Below are positions 1 to 6,816 of a stretch of 13,463 bases of DNA, piece by piece. A model generated the notes under the pieces. The model saw only the letters and a program-made list of their open reading frames with translations. It was not told the origin of the DNA and did not search any database. Made by a program: the position numbers and the translations under genes. This DNA is from CAZSPL01 sp964608735 (GTDB taxonomy: Bacteria; JAJVIF01; JAPKYR01; CAZSPL01). The number at the start of each line of letters is the position of its first letter. Position 1 is the first letter of the stretch. The stretch is from the NCBI GenBank assembly GCA_964608735.1, contig CAZSPL010000097.1:1-13463 (forward strand), read 5' to 3'.

Positions 1-937
1 CGTTGTCGATGTACCACTTGATGGTGGATTCGATGTTCTCCACGAAATCGTAGCGTGGTTTCCATCCGAGCCTGGCCTGGATCTTCGATGTATCCACCGC
101 GTGCCTGGCCACATGCCCGAGTCGGTCTTCCACATGCTTGATGAGGGATTCGGGCTTCTTTAACTGCTTGAGTATTATGCTGGTTATTTCGAGGACGTTT
201 AACTCATTGGCGGCGCCGATATTGTATGCCTCCCCCTCGACGCCGTCCGCAAGGAGCAATTCATCGACGGCGGCGCAATGGTCGAGGACATAAATCCAAT
301 CGCGGGTCGACTTGCCGGAACCGTAAACCGGCAGCGGCTTGTTTTCGAGGGCATTCGTGACGAAAAGCGGGATGAGCTTCTCGGGATACTGGTACGGGCC
401 GAAGTTGTTGGAGCACCTGCTGATGACGACCGGCAAGCCGTAAGTCGTGAAATAGCTGAACGCCAGCCTGTCGGCCCCTGCCTTGGATGCCGCATAGGGG
501 GATTTCGGCATGAGGGCGTCGGTTTCGAGCGACGGTTTCCCCACCGCTTCGCCGTAGACTTCGTCGGTGGAAATATGCACGAACCGCTTGATGTCGTTAT
601 TCCGCGCCGCTTCGAGAAGTATGAACGTGCCGAAGACATCGGTCTCGATGAAGACCCCGGCGTCGAGTATCGACCGGTCGACATGGGTTTCGGCGGCGAA
701 ATGCACTATGTAATCGGCATTCCGGGCCAGTTCCCCGACAAGCTCCTCGTCGCGGATATCGCCGTGGAAGAACATGAAGCGCTTGTCATCCCATACAGGG
801 CGCAGGTTGTCGAGATTGCCCGCATAGGTGAGTGCGTCGAGAACCATGATCAGCACATCGTCATGCTTTTCCAGCATGTACTGAACGAAGTTCGAGCCGA
901 TGAATCCGGCCCCGCCGGTCACAAGAATCCTTTTCAT
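1..937 (-). CDS. rfbB: dTDP-glucose 4,6-dehydratase, 3' end cut by window edge
   Basis: This enzyme converts dTDP-glucose to dTDP-4-keto-6-deoxyglucose in the cytoplasm, the second step towards dTDP-rhamnose and other deoxysugars for surface polysaccharide. The first 312 residues are visible and the C-terminus runs off the left edge; the family is usually 320-360 residues. Seen: the NAD-binding glycine motif TGGAGFIG at 7-14, HFAAETHVDRSI at about 79-90, the STDEVYG motif with Thr124-Asp125-Glu126, and the catalytic YxxxK as Tyr148/Lys152. The substrate-side segments NNFGPYQ and STRDWIYV are also present. The ATG at 937 starts the glycine-rich first strand directly and has an AGAGG about 10 nt upstream. 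Oddities: the usual WxYVEDH reads WIYVLDH, and the usual DRPGHDRRYA reads DRLGHVARHA (about 271-280), so specificity could differ from classical RmlB. It lies 185 nt downstream of the two-module reductase on the same strand. Family assignment is secure; the exact nucleotide sugar is inferred. Confidence 0.9.
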   Translation of the reverse strand, partial: MKRILVTGGAGFIGSNFVQYMLEKHDDVLIMVLDALTYAGNLDNLRPVWDDKRFMFFHGDIRDEELVGELARNADYIVHFAAETHVDRSILDAGVFIETDVFGTFILLEAARNNDIKRFVHISTDEVYGEAVGKPSLETDALMPKSPYAASKAGADRLAFSYFTTYGLPVVISRCSNNFGPYQYPEKLIPLFVTNALENKPLPVYGSGKSTRDWIYVLDHCAAVDELLLADGVEGEAYNIGAANELNVLEITSIILKQLKKPESLIKHVEDRLGHVARHAVDTSKIQARLGWKPRYDFVENIESTIKWYIDN

Positions 938-1020
938 GCCGCGAAAACCTCTTTTTACAAATGCGACAAAATACACCCGGTTCCGGTTGAATTTCCTTTG
1001 CCGGATAAGCGCGGAATGCC

Positions 1021-1050
1021 ATAAAATCAGCGGGACTGATACCATCCCGC
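1021..1050 (-). terminator. Possible weak intrinsic terminator
   Basis: A 6-bp perfect stem (GCGGGA/TCCCGC, arms 1030-1035 and 1045-1050) encloses a 9-nt loop. Read on the minus strand it is followed by TGATTTTAT. It lies about 73 nt past the stop of the two-module reductase and about 90 nt before the rfbB start, a sensible place to separate the two. The U-tract is short and interrupted, so termination would be weak at best. The rest of 938-1122 shows nothing I can name. Confidence 0.3.
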
Positions 1051-1122
1051 AATACGAGTATATTTTACTACGTAACGATTACTGCCGCAAGACATATAAT
1101 CCGGATATAGTGATGAATGAAT

Positions 1123-3156
1123 CTATCTCCCCGCCCGCTTTCGGATATCTTCAATCTCCCCATCCGTCAATATCCGCCCGAACGACCGTATCCCGCACAG
1201 CTTGAATCCGTGCTTGCGTCCCATCTCGCCTATCTCAAGCACCTTGTCGATATCGATTTCACGTCCGAGGGTGTACGACTCGAATCTGCCTTCCAGCGCG
1301 AGAAGTATCGTCTCGGCGAGGCATGCATATGCGACATTTTCCGGCAGATCGAACTGCAATCCGAAATCGACCTTCTCGCCGGGATTGGTCGGAAGAAGTA
1401 TCTCCCCCGATTCCATCACGAGGACATCGGCGCGTTTCGCGGCTTCGGAGCGGCTGACATCGGGCGGCATCGCGACATCGACCACCAGCGCGCCGGGCTT
1501 GAGTTTCATCACATCGACAATGCCGCCGGGTACGCTGCTCGATGCCACCACTATATCCGCCCTGCCGAGGACATCGTCGACGCCGGTCGCGACTTCGGCT
1601 TTCAGCCCGGTCTCCTGCTCGATGAGCTTCGAGAGGTCCATCAGCCTTTCCGGACGCGGGCTCACGAGGATCATCGCGGCGACTTCTTTCGCGAGAAGCC
1701 TCGACAACGCCTTGCCGATGGAGCCGGTGGCACCGATGACGCATACCATCGCTTTGCCCATATCGATGCCCATTTTTTCCGACGCGAGCCTGACGGCATC
1801 GAGGGTGGCGGAAACGGTGTATGAATTGCCGGTGGTCACCGCGATGGGGGAATGCTTCGCGACCGTCACCCCGGCGTCGCCCGCCACCGATGTGAACGCG
1901 CCGAGACCGATAATCGACGCCCCGCGCCTGGCGGCGGATTCGCAGCATTCCTCGAGCGCGGAATAGATGACCTCGGGTTTGTATTTCACTATCTGCCGCG
2001 GGGTGAACGTGATGCCGTACATGTAGCCCTTCACGGGGGTTCCATCCGATGAATGCACGCCGCGGATGCGGTTCACATAGAGCCACTTCTTCTTGCTCGC
2101 GAGCCATTCGACCATACGCCCCGGAAGCAGCCTCAGCCACGAGAACCGCCGGTCGCGGAAATAGTCCTGTACGGTTACGGGATGGATGATGAAACCGAAT
2201 TTATTGGCGGCTTCGGCGGGTTTGTCGCGAAGCGAAACCGCCCTCGGCTTGATGCCGGATTCGAGTATGAGGTTGAGGTATTCATCCTTCAGCGTTTCAT
2301 AGGGCATCTTCCCCGGGGGATCCTGCCCCGAGCGCTTGTAACCGAGATGCGCCACGAACATCGCTTCGAGAAGATTTGTCGCGAAACTTCGCCCGTTAAT
2401 CTCCGGCGTGGTGGTGATAACCGTCTCGACCCCGCGCTCCTTCAACTCGGCAAGGTCTTCGGAGCCGAGCGCGTCGGTGATTATCGACTTGCCGGTAAGG
2501 TCCTCGGGAGCATAGCGGCGTATCAGCGGATAGTCGCCCACGATGATGTCGTTTCGCTGGAACAAGCGATTATAAACCGGGCGGCGGATGTTCTGCCGCT
2601 CGCCGGTGGGATATACGAATTCGAAGGGGATGTTCGTTATCAGCGGAAGCAGCAGGCCGGCGAGGCGGCGAATCCCGGCGAGGGAATGAATCGGCATATT
2701 CAGGTTGAGATGGAACGGAAGGTCGCCGAATGTCATGGCGCGCACATGCTCGGCGAGCACTTCGGCGAGGCCATAGCGGTCGACGCCGCTCATAATGAGC
2801 ACGCGTTTCCCTGACAGCAGGCTTGGATGCTCCCTTACAATCTGCTTGATGACCCATCGTTCGAGCGTATGCTTCAGCCCCACGCCGTCCACTACCGGGG
2901 TCGTCTTCGCGGCCTGCACGAAGCGGAGGCTGTCCTGGTGGATGAAGACCCGCTTCCCGACTGAAAACACCACGTCCATCCCGCCAAGGCCTATGGCATC
3001 GACGTTGCCGTCGAGTTCCCTGATGAGAGACAGCGCGCGGAACTTGTCGCCGTCGGTGCCGATGCGGCGCACGTGGTAGCGCTGAGAGGCGAATTCATGC
3101 TCGAATTCGAAGTCCCTGAGGGATGAGCCGAGTGATATGCTTACGATGCGTTTCAT
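1123..3156 (-). CDS. Two-module protein: 'quinate 5-dehydrogenase'-like N-terminus fused to AAR-like (acyl-ACP reductase) C-terminus
   Basis: This is a 677-residue cytoplasmic protein with two recognisable halves. Residues 1 to about 315 resemble a Firmicutes family often annotated as quinate 5-dehydrogenase: MKRIVSISLGSS at the start, AIGLGGMD at 54-61, TPVVDGVGLKHTLER at 86-100, VYPTGE at 181-186 and TTTPEINGRSF at 248-258. Residues about 320-660 resemble cyanobacterial acyl-ACP reductase, which reduces fatty acyl-ACP/CoA to aldehyde via a cysteine thioester. Matching blocks are GLGAFTSV (417-424), TTGNSYT (441-447), the NADP-type loop GATGSIG (475-481), ADIVVASSS (533-541), VAYACLAETILLALEG (608-623) and EIGEMGRKHGF (641-651). 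Cys612 aligns with the AAR nucleophile (Cys294 in Synechococcus elongatus). AAR itself is about 340 residues, so this protein is twice the length. I chose the ATG at 3156 because both the family N-terminus and the protein start there; an in-frame GTG at 3183 would add nine residues. Homology is recalled, not searched. Aldehyde-forming activity and the N-module's function are inference. Glutamyl-tRNA reductase was considered and does not fit. Confidence 0.8.
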   Translation of the reverse strand: MKRIVSISLGSSLRDFEFEHEFASQRYHVRRIGTDGDKFRALSLIRELDGNVDAIGLGGMDVVFSVGKRVFIHQDSLRFVQAAKTTPVVDGVGLKHTLERWVIKQIVREHPSLLSGKRVLIMSGVDRYGLAEVLAEHVRAMTFGDLPFHLNLNMPIHSLAGIRRLAGLLLPLITNIPFEFVYPTGERQNIRRPVYNRLFQRNDIIVGDYPLIRRYAPEDLTGKSIITDALGSEDLAELKERGVETVITTTPEINGRSFATNLLEAMFVAHLGYKRSGQDPPGKMPYETLKDEYLNLILESGIKPRAVSLRDKPAEAANKFGFIIHPVTVQDYFRDRRFSWLRLLPGRMVEWLASKKKWLYVNRIRGVHSSDGTPVKGYMYGITFTPRQIVKYKPEVIYSALEECCESAARRGASIIGLGAFTSVAGDAGVTVAKHSPIAVTTGNSYTVSATLDAVRLASEKMGIDMGKAMVCVIGATGSIGKALSRLLAKEVAAMILVSPRPERLMDLSKLIEQETGLKAEVATGVDDVLGRADIVVASSSVPGGIVDVMKLKPGALVVDVAMPPDVSRSEAAKRADVLVMESGEILLPTNPGEKVDFGLQFDLPENVAYACLAETILLALEGRFESYTLGREIDIDKVLEIGEMGRKHGFKLCGIRSFGRILTDGEIEDIRKRAGR

Positions 3157-3192
3157 TTGTCCGCGCGAACTCCAATGCGTCACAAGCGATGA

Positions 3193-3201
3193 ATTATACC
3201 A
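3193..3201 (-). promoter_or_regulatory. Extended -10 promoter for the two-module reductase gene
   Basis: The minus strand reads TGGTATAAT here, a perfect TATAAT preceded by the TGn of an extended -10. It lies inside the 76-bp gap between the ABC-F stop and the reductase start. No good -35 is visible at 17 bp, which an extended -10 can tolerate. The predicted transcription start near 3186 leaves a leader of about 30 nt to the ATG at 3156, or almost none to the alternative GTG at 3183. A GGAG lies 13 nt before the ATG. Confidence 0.5.
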
Positions 3202-3232
3202 GTTTGAGCGGGATATGGGGATGCGGCTTGGA

Positions 3233-5143
3233 CTACAGGTACTTCTCCAGCTCCGATTCGGCGGATTTGAGCTCGATGGCGAGTTCCTTGAGCCTGCGAT
3301 TTATCACGCCGACTTTCTTGTAATCGATGTATATCTCCGGGTTAAGCAAATCGGATTCGAGCGACGCCTTCTCCTCCTCGAGCCCGTGTATCTTCGCGAT
3401 AATCACATCCGCGTGCTTCGACGATTCATCGACCACCTTCGCCCGTTTCGACGCTTCCCGCTCGGCCTGCCGTTTATCCTTGCGCCGGGCCTTCTCATCG
3501 GCCTTGTCACGCGATTCAACATCCCGCGCCGCCTGAACACGGGCGAGCTTTTTCTCGTGGTAATAGGTGTAGTTGCCGTGGAAAAGCTCGGTGCTGCCCC
3601 CGCTGAATTCCACCAGCTTGTCGGCGATGCGGTCGATGAACCGCCTGTCGTGGGATACGAACAATATCGTGCCGCGGAATTCCTCGAGCGTATCTTCGAG
3701 CGCTTCGCGCGACGGGATGTCGAGATGGTTCGTGGGCTCGTCGAGAATCAGAACATTGGGCTCCTCATCGAGCAGGATGGCGAGGGAGAGCTTGCTGCGT
3801 TCGCCGCCGGAAATATCGCCGACCAGTTTGATGACATCCTCCTCGCTGAACAACAGCGCCCCGAGCCTCGCGCGAGATTCCTGCTCCGTACGCTGGCGGC
3901 GGAATCTCATGTATTCTTCGAGGACCGTTCGCGAATGATTCAACTCCGTATGCGTCTGCGAAAAATATCCCCACTTCACCTTGCCGCCGAATCGAATCTC
4001 GCCGCTATCCGGCTTGATTTCACCGGCGAGGCATCGCAAGAACGTGGTCTTGCCTTCACCGTTGCGTCCGATGAATGCAAACCGCTCGCCGCGTCCGATC
4101 TGCAGGCTGATGCCGCCGAATAACTCGCGCCCGTCGAATGCCTTGAATAGCTCGCGGATCTCGAGCACCGACTCATGGCTTCGCTCGGGCTTCTTCAGCG
4201 AGAGTTTCGGTTTGGGGATGATTTCGCGCGGCTTTTCGATACGCTCCAACCTATCGAGTTTCTTCTGACGGTCCTTCGCCTGGCTTCCCCTGATTTTATC
4301 GGCGGACCATCGCGACACGAACCGCTCCATCTTGCCGATGCCTTCCTGCTGCCTGAGATATGCCGCCCACTGTTGTTCGAGCCGAAGCCGTTTGGCATCG
4401 AGGAATGCCGCATATCCGCCCTTGTATGAGTCCATCCCGAACGGCGTCAGTTCGAGTATGCGGTCGGTGACCCGGTTGATGAAGAACCGGTCGTGGCTTA
4501 CGATGAGGCATCCGCCCTGGTAACCGGCGATGAAATCCTCGAACCACTCCACGGCGGGAAGGTCGAGGTGGTTGGTGGGCTCATCGAGGATGAGCATGTC
4601 CGGCTTCCCGAGAAGCAGCTTGCATAGCGCGAGGCGCGTGCGTTCGCCGCCGGAGAGGACATCGACCGGCTTATGCCAGTCCGTTTCCTCGAACCCGATG
4701 CCGAGAAGCGTGCGGCGCACTTCCGCCTCGTATTCATATCCCCCTTTGTGTTCATAATCGGACAACACGCTGGCGTATTTCCCGCCGAGCTTTTCGAGTT
4801 CTTCGCCCCCGGCGTGTTCCATCCCGGATTCAAGCTCCCGGAGTTTCTGCTCGATTTCCTTGATATCCGAAAGCGACTCGCACGCCTCGGTGTAGATATC
4901 GTTCTCGTCGTTGAATGCGGAAAATTGTTCGAGCACCCCGAGGGTGAAATTTTTTCCCGGCAGGACCACTTCGCCGGCATCGGGAGATTCGACGCCGCTG
5001 ATTATGCGTATGAGTGTCGTCTTGCCGCATCCGTTGGGACCGACCAGCGCGACCTTCTCACCGTCCCCGACGAAGAAGTTGACGTCTTCGAACAGGTGCT
5101 GGGTGACGTAGGACTTGGCAAGATTTTTCACCATAAGGGTCAT
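3233..5143 (-). CDS. ABC-F family ATPase (ribosome-associated translation factor)
   Basis: This is a soluble 636-residue protein with two ABC ATPase domains and no membrane segments. ABC-F proteins bind the ribosomal E site and reset stalled or drug-bound ribosomes; I cannot tell which subfamily this is. Domain 1: Walker A GPNGCGKTT (35-43), signature LSGGE (163-167), Walker B LILDEP (184-189) followed by TNHLD, and switch His in SHDR near 217. The inter-domain linker that reaches the P-site tRNA spans about 248-325 and is rich in Arg/Lys/Gln. Domain 2: GRNGEGKTT (359-367), ISGGE (444-448), LILDEP (465-470), SHDR near 498. A charged stretch (about 535-575) leads to a predicted C-terminal coiled coil (about 585-636), as in Uup-like members. 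The ATG at 5143 gives the expected MTLMVKNLAKSY start; an ATG three codons later is equally possible. Neither has a clear Shine-Dalgarno. The reading frame stays open 72 codons further upstream, but that part crosses the palindromic repeats and looks non-coding. Confidence 0.93.
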   Translation of the reverse strand: MTLMVKNLAKSYVTQHLFEDVNFFVGDGEKVALVGPNGCGKTTLIRIISGVESPDAGEVVLPGKNFTLGVLEQFSAFNDENDIYTEACESLSDIKEIEQKLRELESGMEHAGGEELEKLGGKYASVLSDYEHKGGYEYEAEVRRTLLGIGFEETDWHKPVDVLSGGERTRLALCKLLLGKPDMLILDEPTNHLDLPAVEWFEDFIAGYQGGCLIVSHDRFFINRVTDRILELTPFGMDSYKGGYAAFLDAKRLRLEQQWAAYLRQQEGIGKMERFVSRWSADKIRGSQAKDRQKKLDRLERIEKPREIIPKPKLSLKKPERSHESVLEIRELFKAFDGRELFGGISLQIGRGERFAFIGRNGEGKTTFLRCLAGEIKPDSGEIRFGGKVKWGYFSQTHTELNHSRTVLEEYMRFRRQRTEQESRARLGALLFSEEDVIKLVGDISGGERSKLSLAILLDEEPNVLILDEPTNHLDIPSREALEDTLEEFRGTILFVSHDRRFIDRIADKLVEFSGGSTELFHGNYTYYHEKKLARVQAARDVESRDKADEKARRKDKRQAEREASKRAKVVDESSKHADVIIAKIHGLEEEKASLESDLLNPEIYIDYKKVGVINRRLKELAIELKSAESELEKYL

Positions 5144-5160
5144 AGTTATGCTGGATGGAT

Positions 5161-5166
5161 ATTGTA
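5161..5166 (-). promoter_or_regulatory. Candidate -10 box for the ABC-F gene
   Basis: TACAAT on the minus strand, 17 nt before the ABC-F start codon. No convincing -35 is visible. If real, the mRNA leader would be only about 10 nt and the first copy of the GGGACWGTCCC palindrome (5173-5183) would lie in the spacer. Confidence 0.25.
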
Positions 5167-5172
5167 GCCCTT

Positions 5173-5183
5173 GGGACAGTCCC
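5173..5183. repeat. Isolated copy of the GGGACWGTCCC palindrome
   Basis: GGGACAGTCCC is a perfect 5+1+5 palindrome. Its flanks (CCCTT on the left, TTGCG on the right) differ from those of the two downstream copies, so only the palindromic core is shared. It lies 30 bp upstream of the ABC-F start codon. Confidence 0.7.
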
Positions 5184-5212
5184 TTGCGAGTATGTTGAGC
5201 GGATTCGTAACA

Positions 5213-5266
5213 TGCGTTTGGGGACAGTCCCGCGGGCTTTTGCGTTTGGGGACTGTCCCGCGGGCT
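5213..5266. repeat. Tandem 26-bp direct repeat carrying palindromes
   Basis: Two 26-bp units (5213-5238 and 5241-5266) are separated by TT, giving a 28-bp period. They are identical except at the central base of the palindrome, A in the first and T in the second. Each unit contains GGGACWGTCCC overlapping a second palindrome, CCCGCGGG. The array fills the divergent region between the ABC-F gene and mrp and ends 18 bp before the mrp -10 box. Similar short GC-rich palindromes in intergenic regions are often REP-like elements mobilised in trans by a tyrosine transposase, but no transposase is in the window. A protein-binding site is the alternative. Confidence 0.8.
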
Positions 5267-5284
5267 GCATGCGGATTTATGAGC

Positions 5285-5310
5285 TATAATGTCAGCGGAA
5301 GCTGTAGGAG
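5285..5310 (+). promoter_or_regulatory. -10 box and ribosome binding site of mrp
   Basis: TATAAT at 5285-5290 is followed by AGGAG at 5306-5310, six nt before the mrp ATG. The Shine-Dalgarno is strong and fixes the start. No -35 match is seen 16-18 bp upstream, where the second palindromic repeat unit ends, so the promoter is less certain than the ribosome binding site. Confidence 0.5.
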
Positions 5311-5316
5311 AAAATA

Positions 5317-6393
5317 ATGCCCGATGTAACTGTTGACCTCGTACGAAACGCCCTGTCAAAGGTCGAAGACCCCGAGCTGAAGAAAGACCTCGTCAGCCTC
5401 GGCATGGTGAAGAACATCGAGGTGGACGGCGGGAAGGTGACTGTCGAAATCCAGCTCACCACGCCCGCATGCCCGCTGAAAGACAAAATCCGCAAAGACT
5501 GCGAAGCCGCCATCAAAACGCTTCCCGGTGTGACCGAGGCGGTGGTCAATCTCACCGCGAAAACCACGGCGGGACTTCCGAACAAGGAAGCCATCCCCGG
5601 GGTGAAAAATATCATCGCGGTGGCGTCCGGCAAGGGCGGCGTCGGCAAATCGAGCCTCGCGGTGAACCTCGCTCTCGCGCTCGAACGCACCGGCGCGAAG
5701 GTGGGCATCCTCGACGCCGATATCTACGGCCCGTCCATCCCGATAATGCTCGGCATACCGTACGGCAAAAAGCCGCTGTTCAAGGACAACAAAATCGCCC
5801 CGCACGAGAAATTCGGCCTGAAAATAATGAGCGTCGGCTTTTTCGTCGAAGAGGATAAGCCGCTGATATGGCGCGGCCCGATGCTGACCAAGACGCTGGA
5901 GACGTTCATACGCGACGTCGACTGGGGCGAGCTCGATTACCTCGTTGTCGACCTTCCGCCCGGAACCGGCGACGTGCAGCTTTCGATTTCGCAGATGCTT
6001 CCCCTCACCTGCGGTGTGATAGTGACGACGCCGCAGGATGTCGCGCTGAAGGATGTGGTCAAGGCGGCGGAGATGTTCCGCGCGCTCGAAGTGCCGATAT
6101 GCGGCGTCGTGGACAATATGAGCGTATTCACCTGCGACAACTGCGGCAAGGAGCATCGCATATTCGGCGAACGCTCGGCCGACAAGGTCGCGGGACAGAT
6201 CGGCGGCGAGTTACTCGGCGAGATTCCGATCGATATAACTATCTCTCGGACAAGTGACAAGGGTACGCCGCTGCTATCCGACGATACCGGCGCGCAATCT
6301 AATGCCGGGCGCATCATCACCGACATCGCCACGAAGATGGCAGGCATCATCAGCAAACTGAATTTCGCTTCGTGTGAAAGAAGCGCGGGGTAG
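5317..6393 (+). CDS. mrp: Mrp/NBP35-family P-loop ATPase, iron-sulfur cluster carrier
   Basis: This is a 358-residue cytoplasmic protein that binds and transfers [4Fe-4S] clusters to apo-proteins. Residues about 3-80 form the MIP18/DUF59 domain, ending the TTPACPLKD segment with Cys52. The ATPase begins with the deviant Walker A SGKGGVGKS (104-112), including the signature Lys106, followed by ILDADIYGPS (131-140), switch II VDLPPGTGD (211-219) and TTPQDVALKD near 237-246. The cluster-binding CxxC is Cys273/Cys276 in the conserved context NMSVFTCDNCG. All key residues are intact and the length is normal for a DUF59-Mrp protein. The start is fixed by AGGAG six nt upstream. This is the only plus-strand gene in the window: it is divergent from the ABC-F gene and its stop lies three bp from the stop of the converging zinc-ribbon gene. 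Confidence 0.97.
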   Translation: MPDVTVDLVRNALSKVEDPELKKDLVSLGMVKNIEVDGGKVTVEIQLTTPACPLKDKIRKDCEAAIKTLPGVTEAVVNLTAKTTAGLPNKEAIPGVKNIIAVASGKGGVGKSSLAVNLALALERTGAKVGILDADIYGPSIPIMLGIPYGKKPLFKDNKIAPHEKFGLKIMSVGFFVEEDKPLIWRGPMLTKTLETFIRDVDWGELDYLVVDLPPGTGDVQLSISQMLPLTCGVIVTTPQDVALKDVVKAAEMFRALEVPICGVVDNMSVFTCDNCGKEHRIFGERSADKVAGQIGGELLGEIPIDITISRTSDKGTPLLSDDTGAQSNAGRIITDIATKMAGIISKLNFASCERSAG

Positions 6394-6396
6394 GAT

Positions 6397-6816
6397 TCAT
6401 TCCTCAAAGCTAATCCGCTCTTCGCATTTTTTGCAGTATTCGGCGTTTGCGGGATTCATCTCGCCGCAGTTGGGACATGCCTTTTCGCCGATGGGGGGCG
6501 GGACATATTCGATGCTCTTCCCGCACTCGCGGCATATAAGGGCGTCCTTCGGGTTTATTTCGGCGCAATGCGGACACAATGTGGTGGTGCCGGGCTTGTA
6601 CTCCTCGACGACGTAGCCCGGCGCGCGATGCCTGAACCACGCGTAGAGCGGCAGGAATATAAACGGCAGGAAAACAACCCCAGCGCCCCAGAAATTCGCC
6701 GCCGGACGGCCATAGCCGCGCTTCATCGCGTCGTTCTGCACCCGCCACCCGATGAATCCGAAGAAATACCAGGCCGCCGCGAATGCGAAGAACCCTATCC
6801 AGAACCATGTTGACAT
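6397..6816 (-). CDS. Small membrane protein with two zinc ribbons
   Basis: This 139-residue protein has two likely membrane segments, about 4-24 (WFWIGFFAFAAAWYFFGFIGW) and 44-61, followed by a soluble tail with two CxxC...CxxC zinc ribbons. The first uses Cys81/84 and Cys95/98, the second Cys114/117 and Cys128/131. Such double-zinc-ribbon tails are common in bacterial membrane proteins of unknown role and probably mediate protein contacts or domain stability. The ATG at 6816 overlaps the repressor stop codon by one base (TGATG), which implies translational coupling and a shared transcript. It may therefore be controlled by, or act with, the repressor. No enzymatic function can be assigned. 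Confidence 0.85.
   Translation of the reverse strand: MSTWFWIGFFAFAAAWYFFGFIGWRVQNDAMKRGYGRPAANFWGAGVVFLPFIFLPLYAWFRHRAPGYVVEEYKPGTTTLCPHCAEINPKDALICRECGKSIEYVPPPIGEKACPNCGEMNPANAEYCKKCEERISFEE

Noticed and set aside
278..1024. Long plus-strand open frame of 248 codons opposite rfbB
   Set aside because: It is the antisense shadow of an unmistakable dehydratase; its translation lacks any recognisable domain and high-GC codon bias opens such frames.
1259..2140. Minus-strand frame of 293 codons within the two-module reductase
   Set aside because: It is an out-of-frame, arginine-rich translation of the same strand; the overlapping frame has clear domain motifs.
1123..3156. Glutamyl-tRNA reductase (hemA)
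   Set aside because: The Rossmann loop is GATGSIG with AAR-type flanks, and the catalytic cysteine is near the C-terminus, not the N-terminus as in HemA.
5173..5266. CRISPR array
   Set aside because: Only two full units with a 2-bp spacer and one partial core; no unique spacers and no cas genes.
5144..5359. Extension of the ABC-F frame 72 codons upstream of the ATG at 5143
   Set aside because: The extension runs through the palindromic repeats and into the start of divergent mrp, and ABC-F proteins begin at the chosen Met.
6394..6396. Bidirectional terminator between mrp and the zinc-ribbon gene
   Set aside because: The stops are only three bp apart and no hairpin with a U-tract is visible in either gene end.
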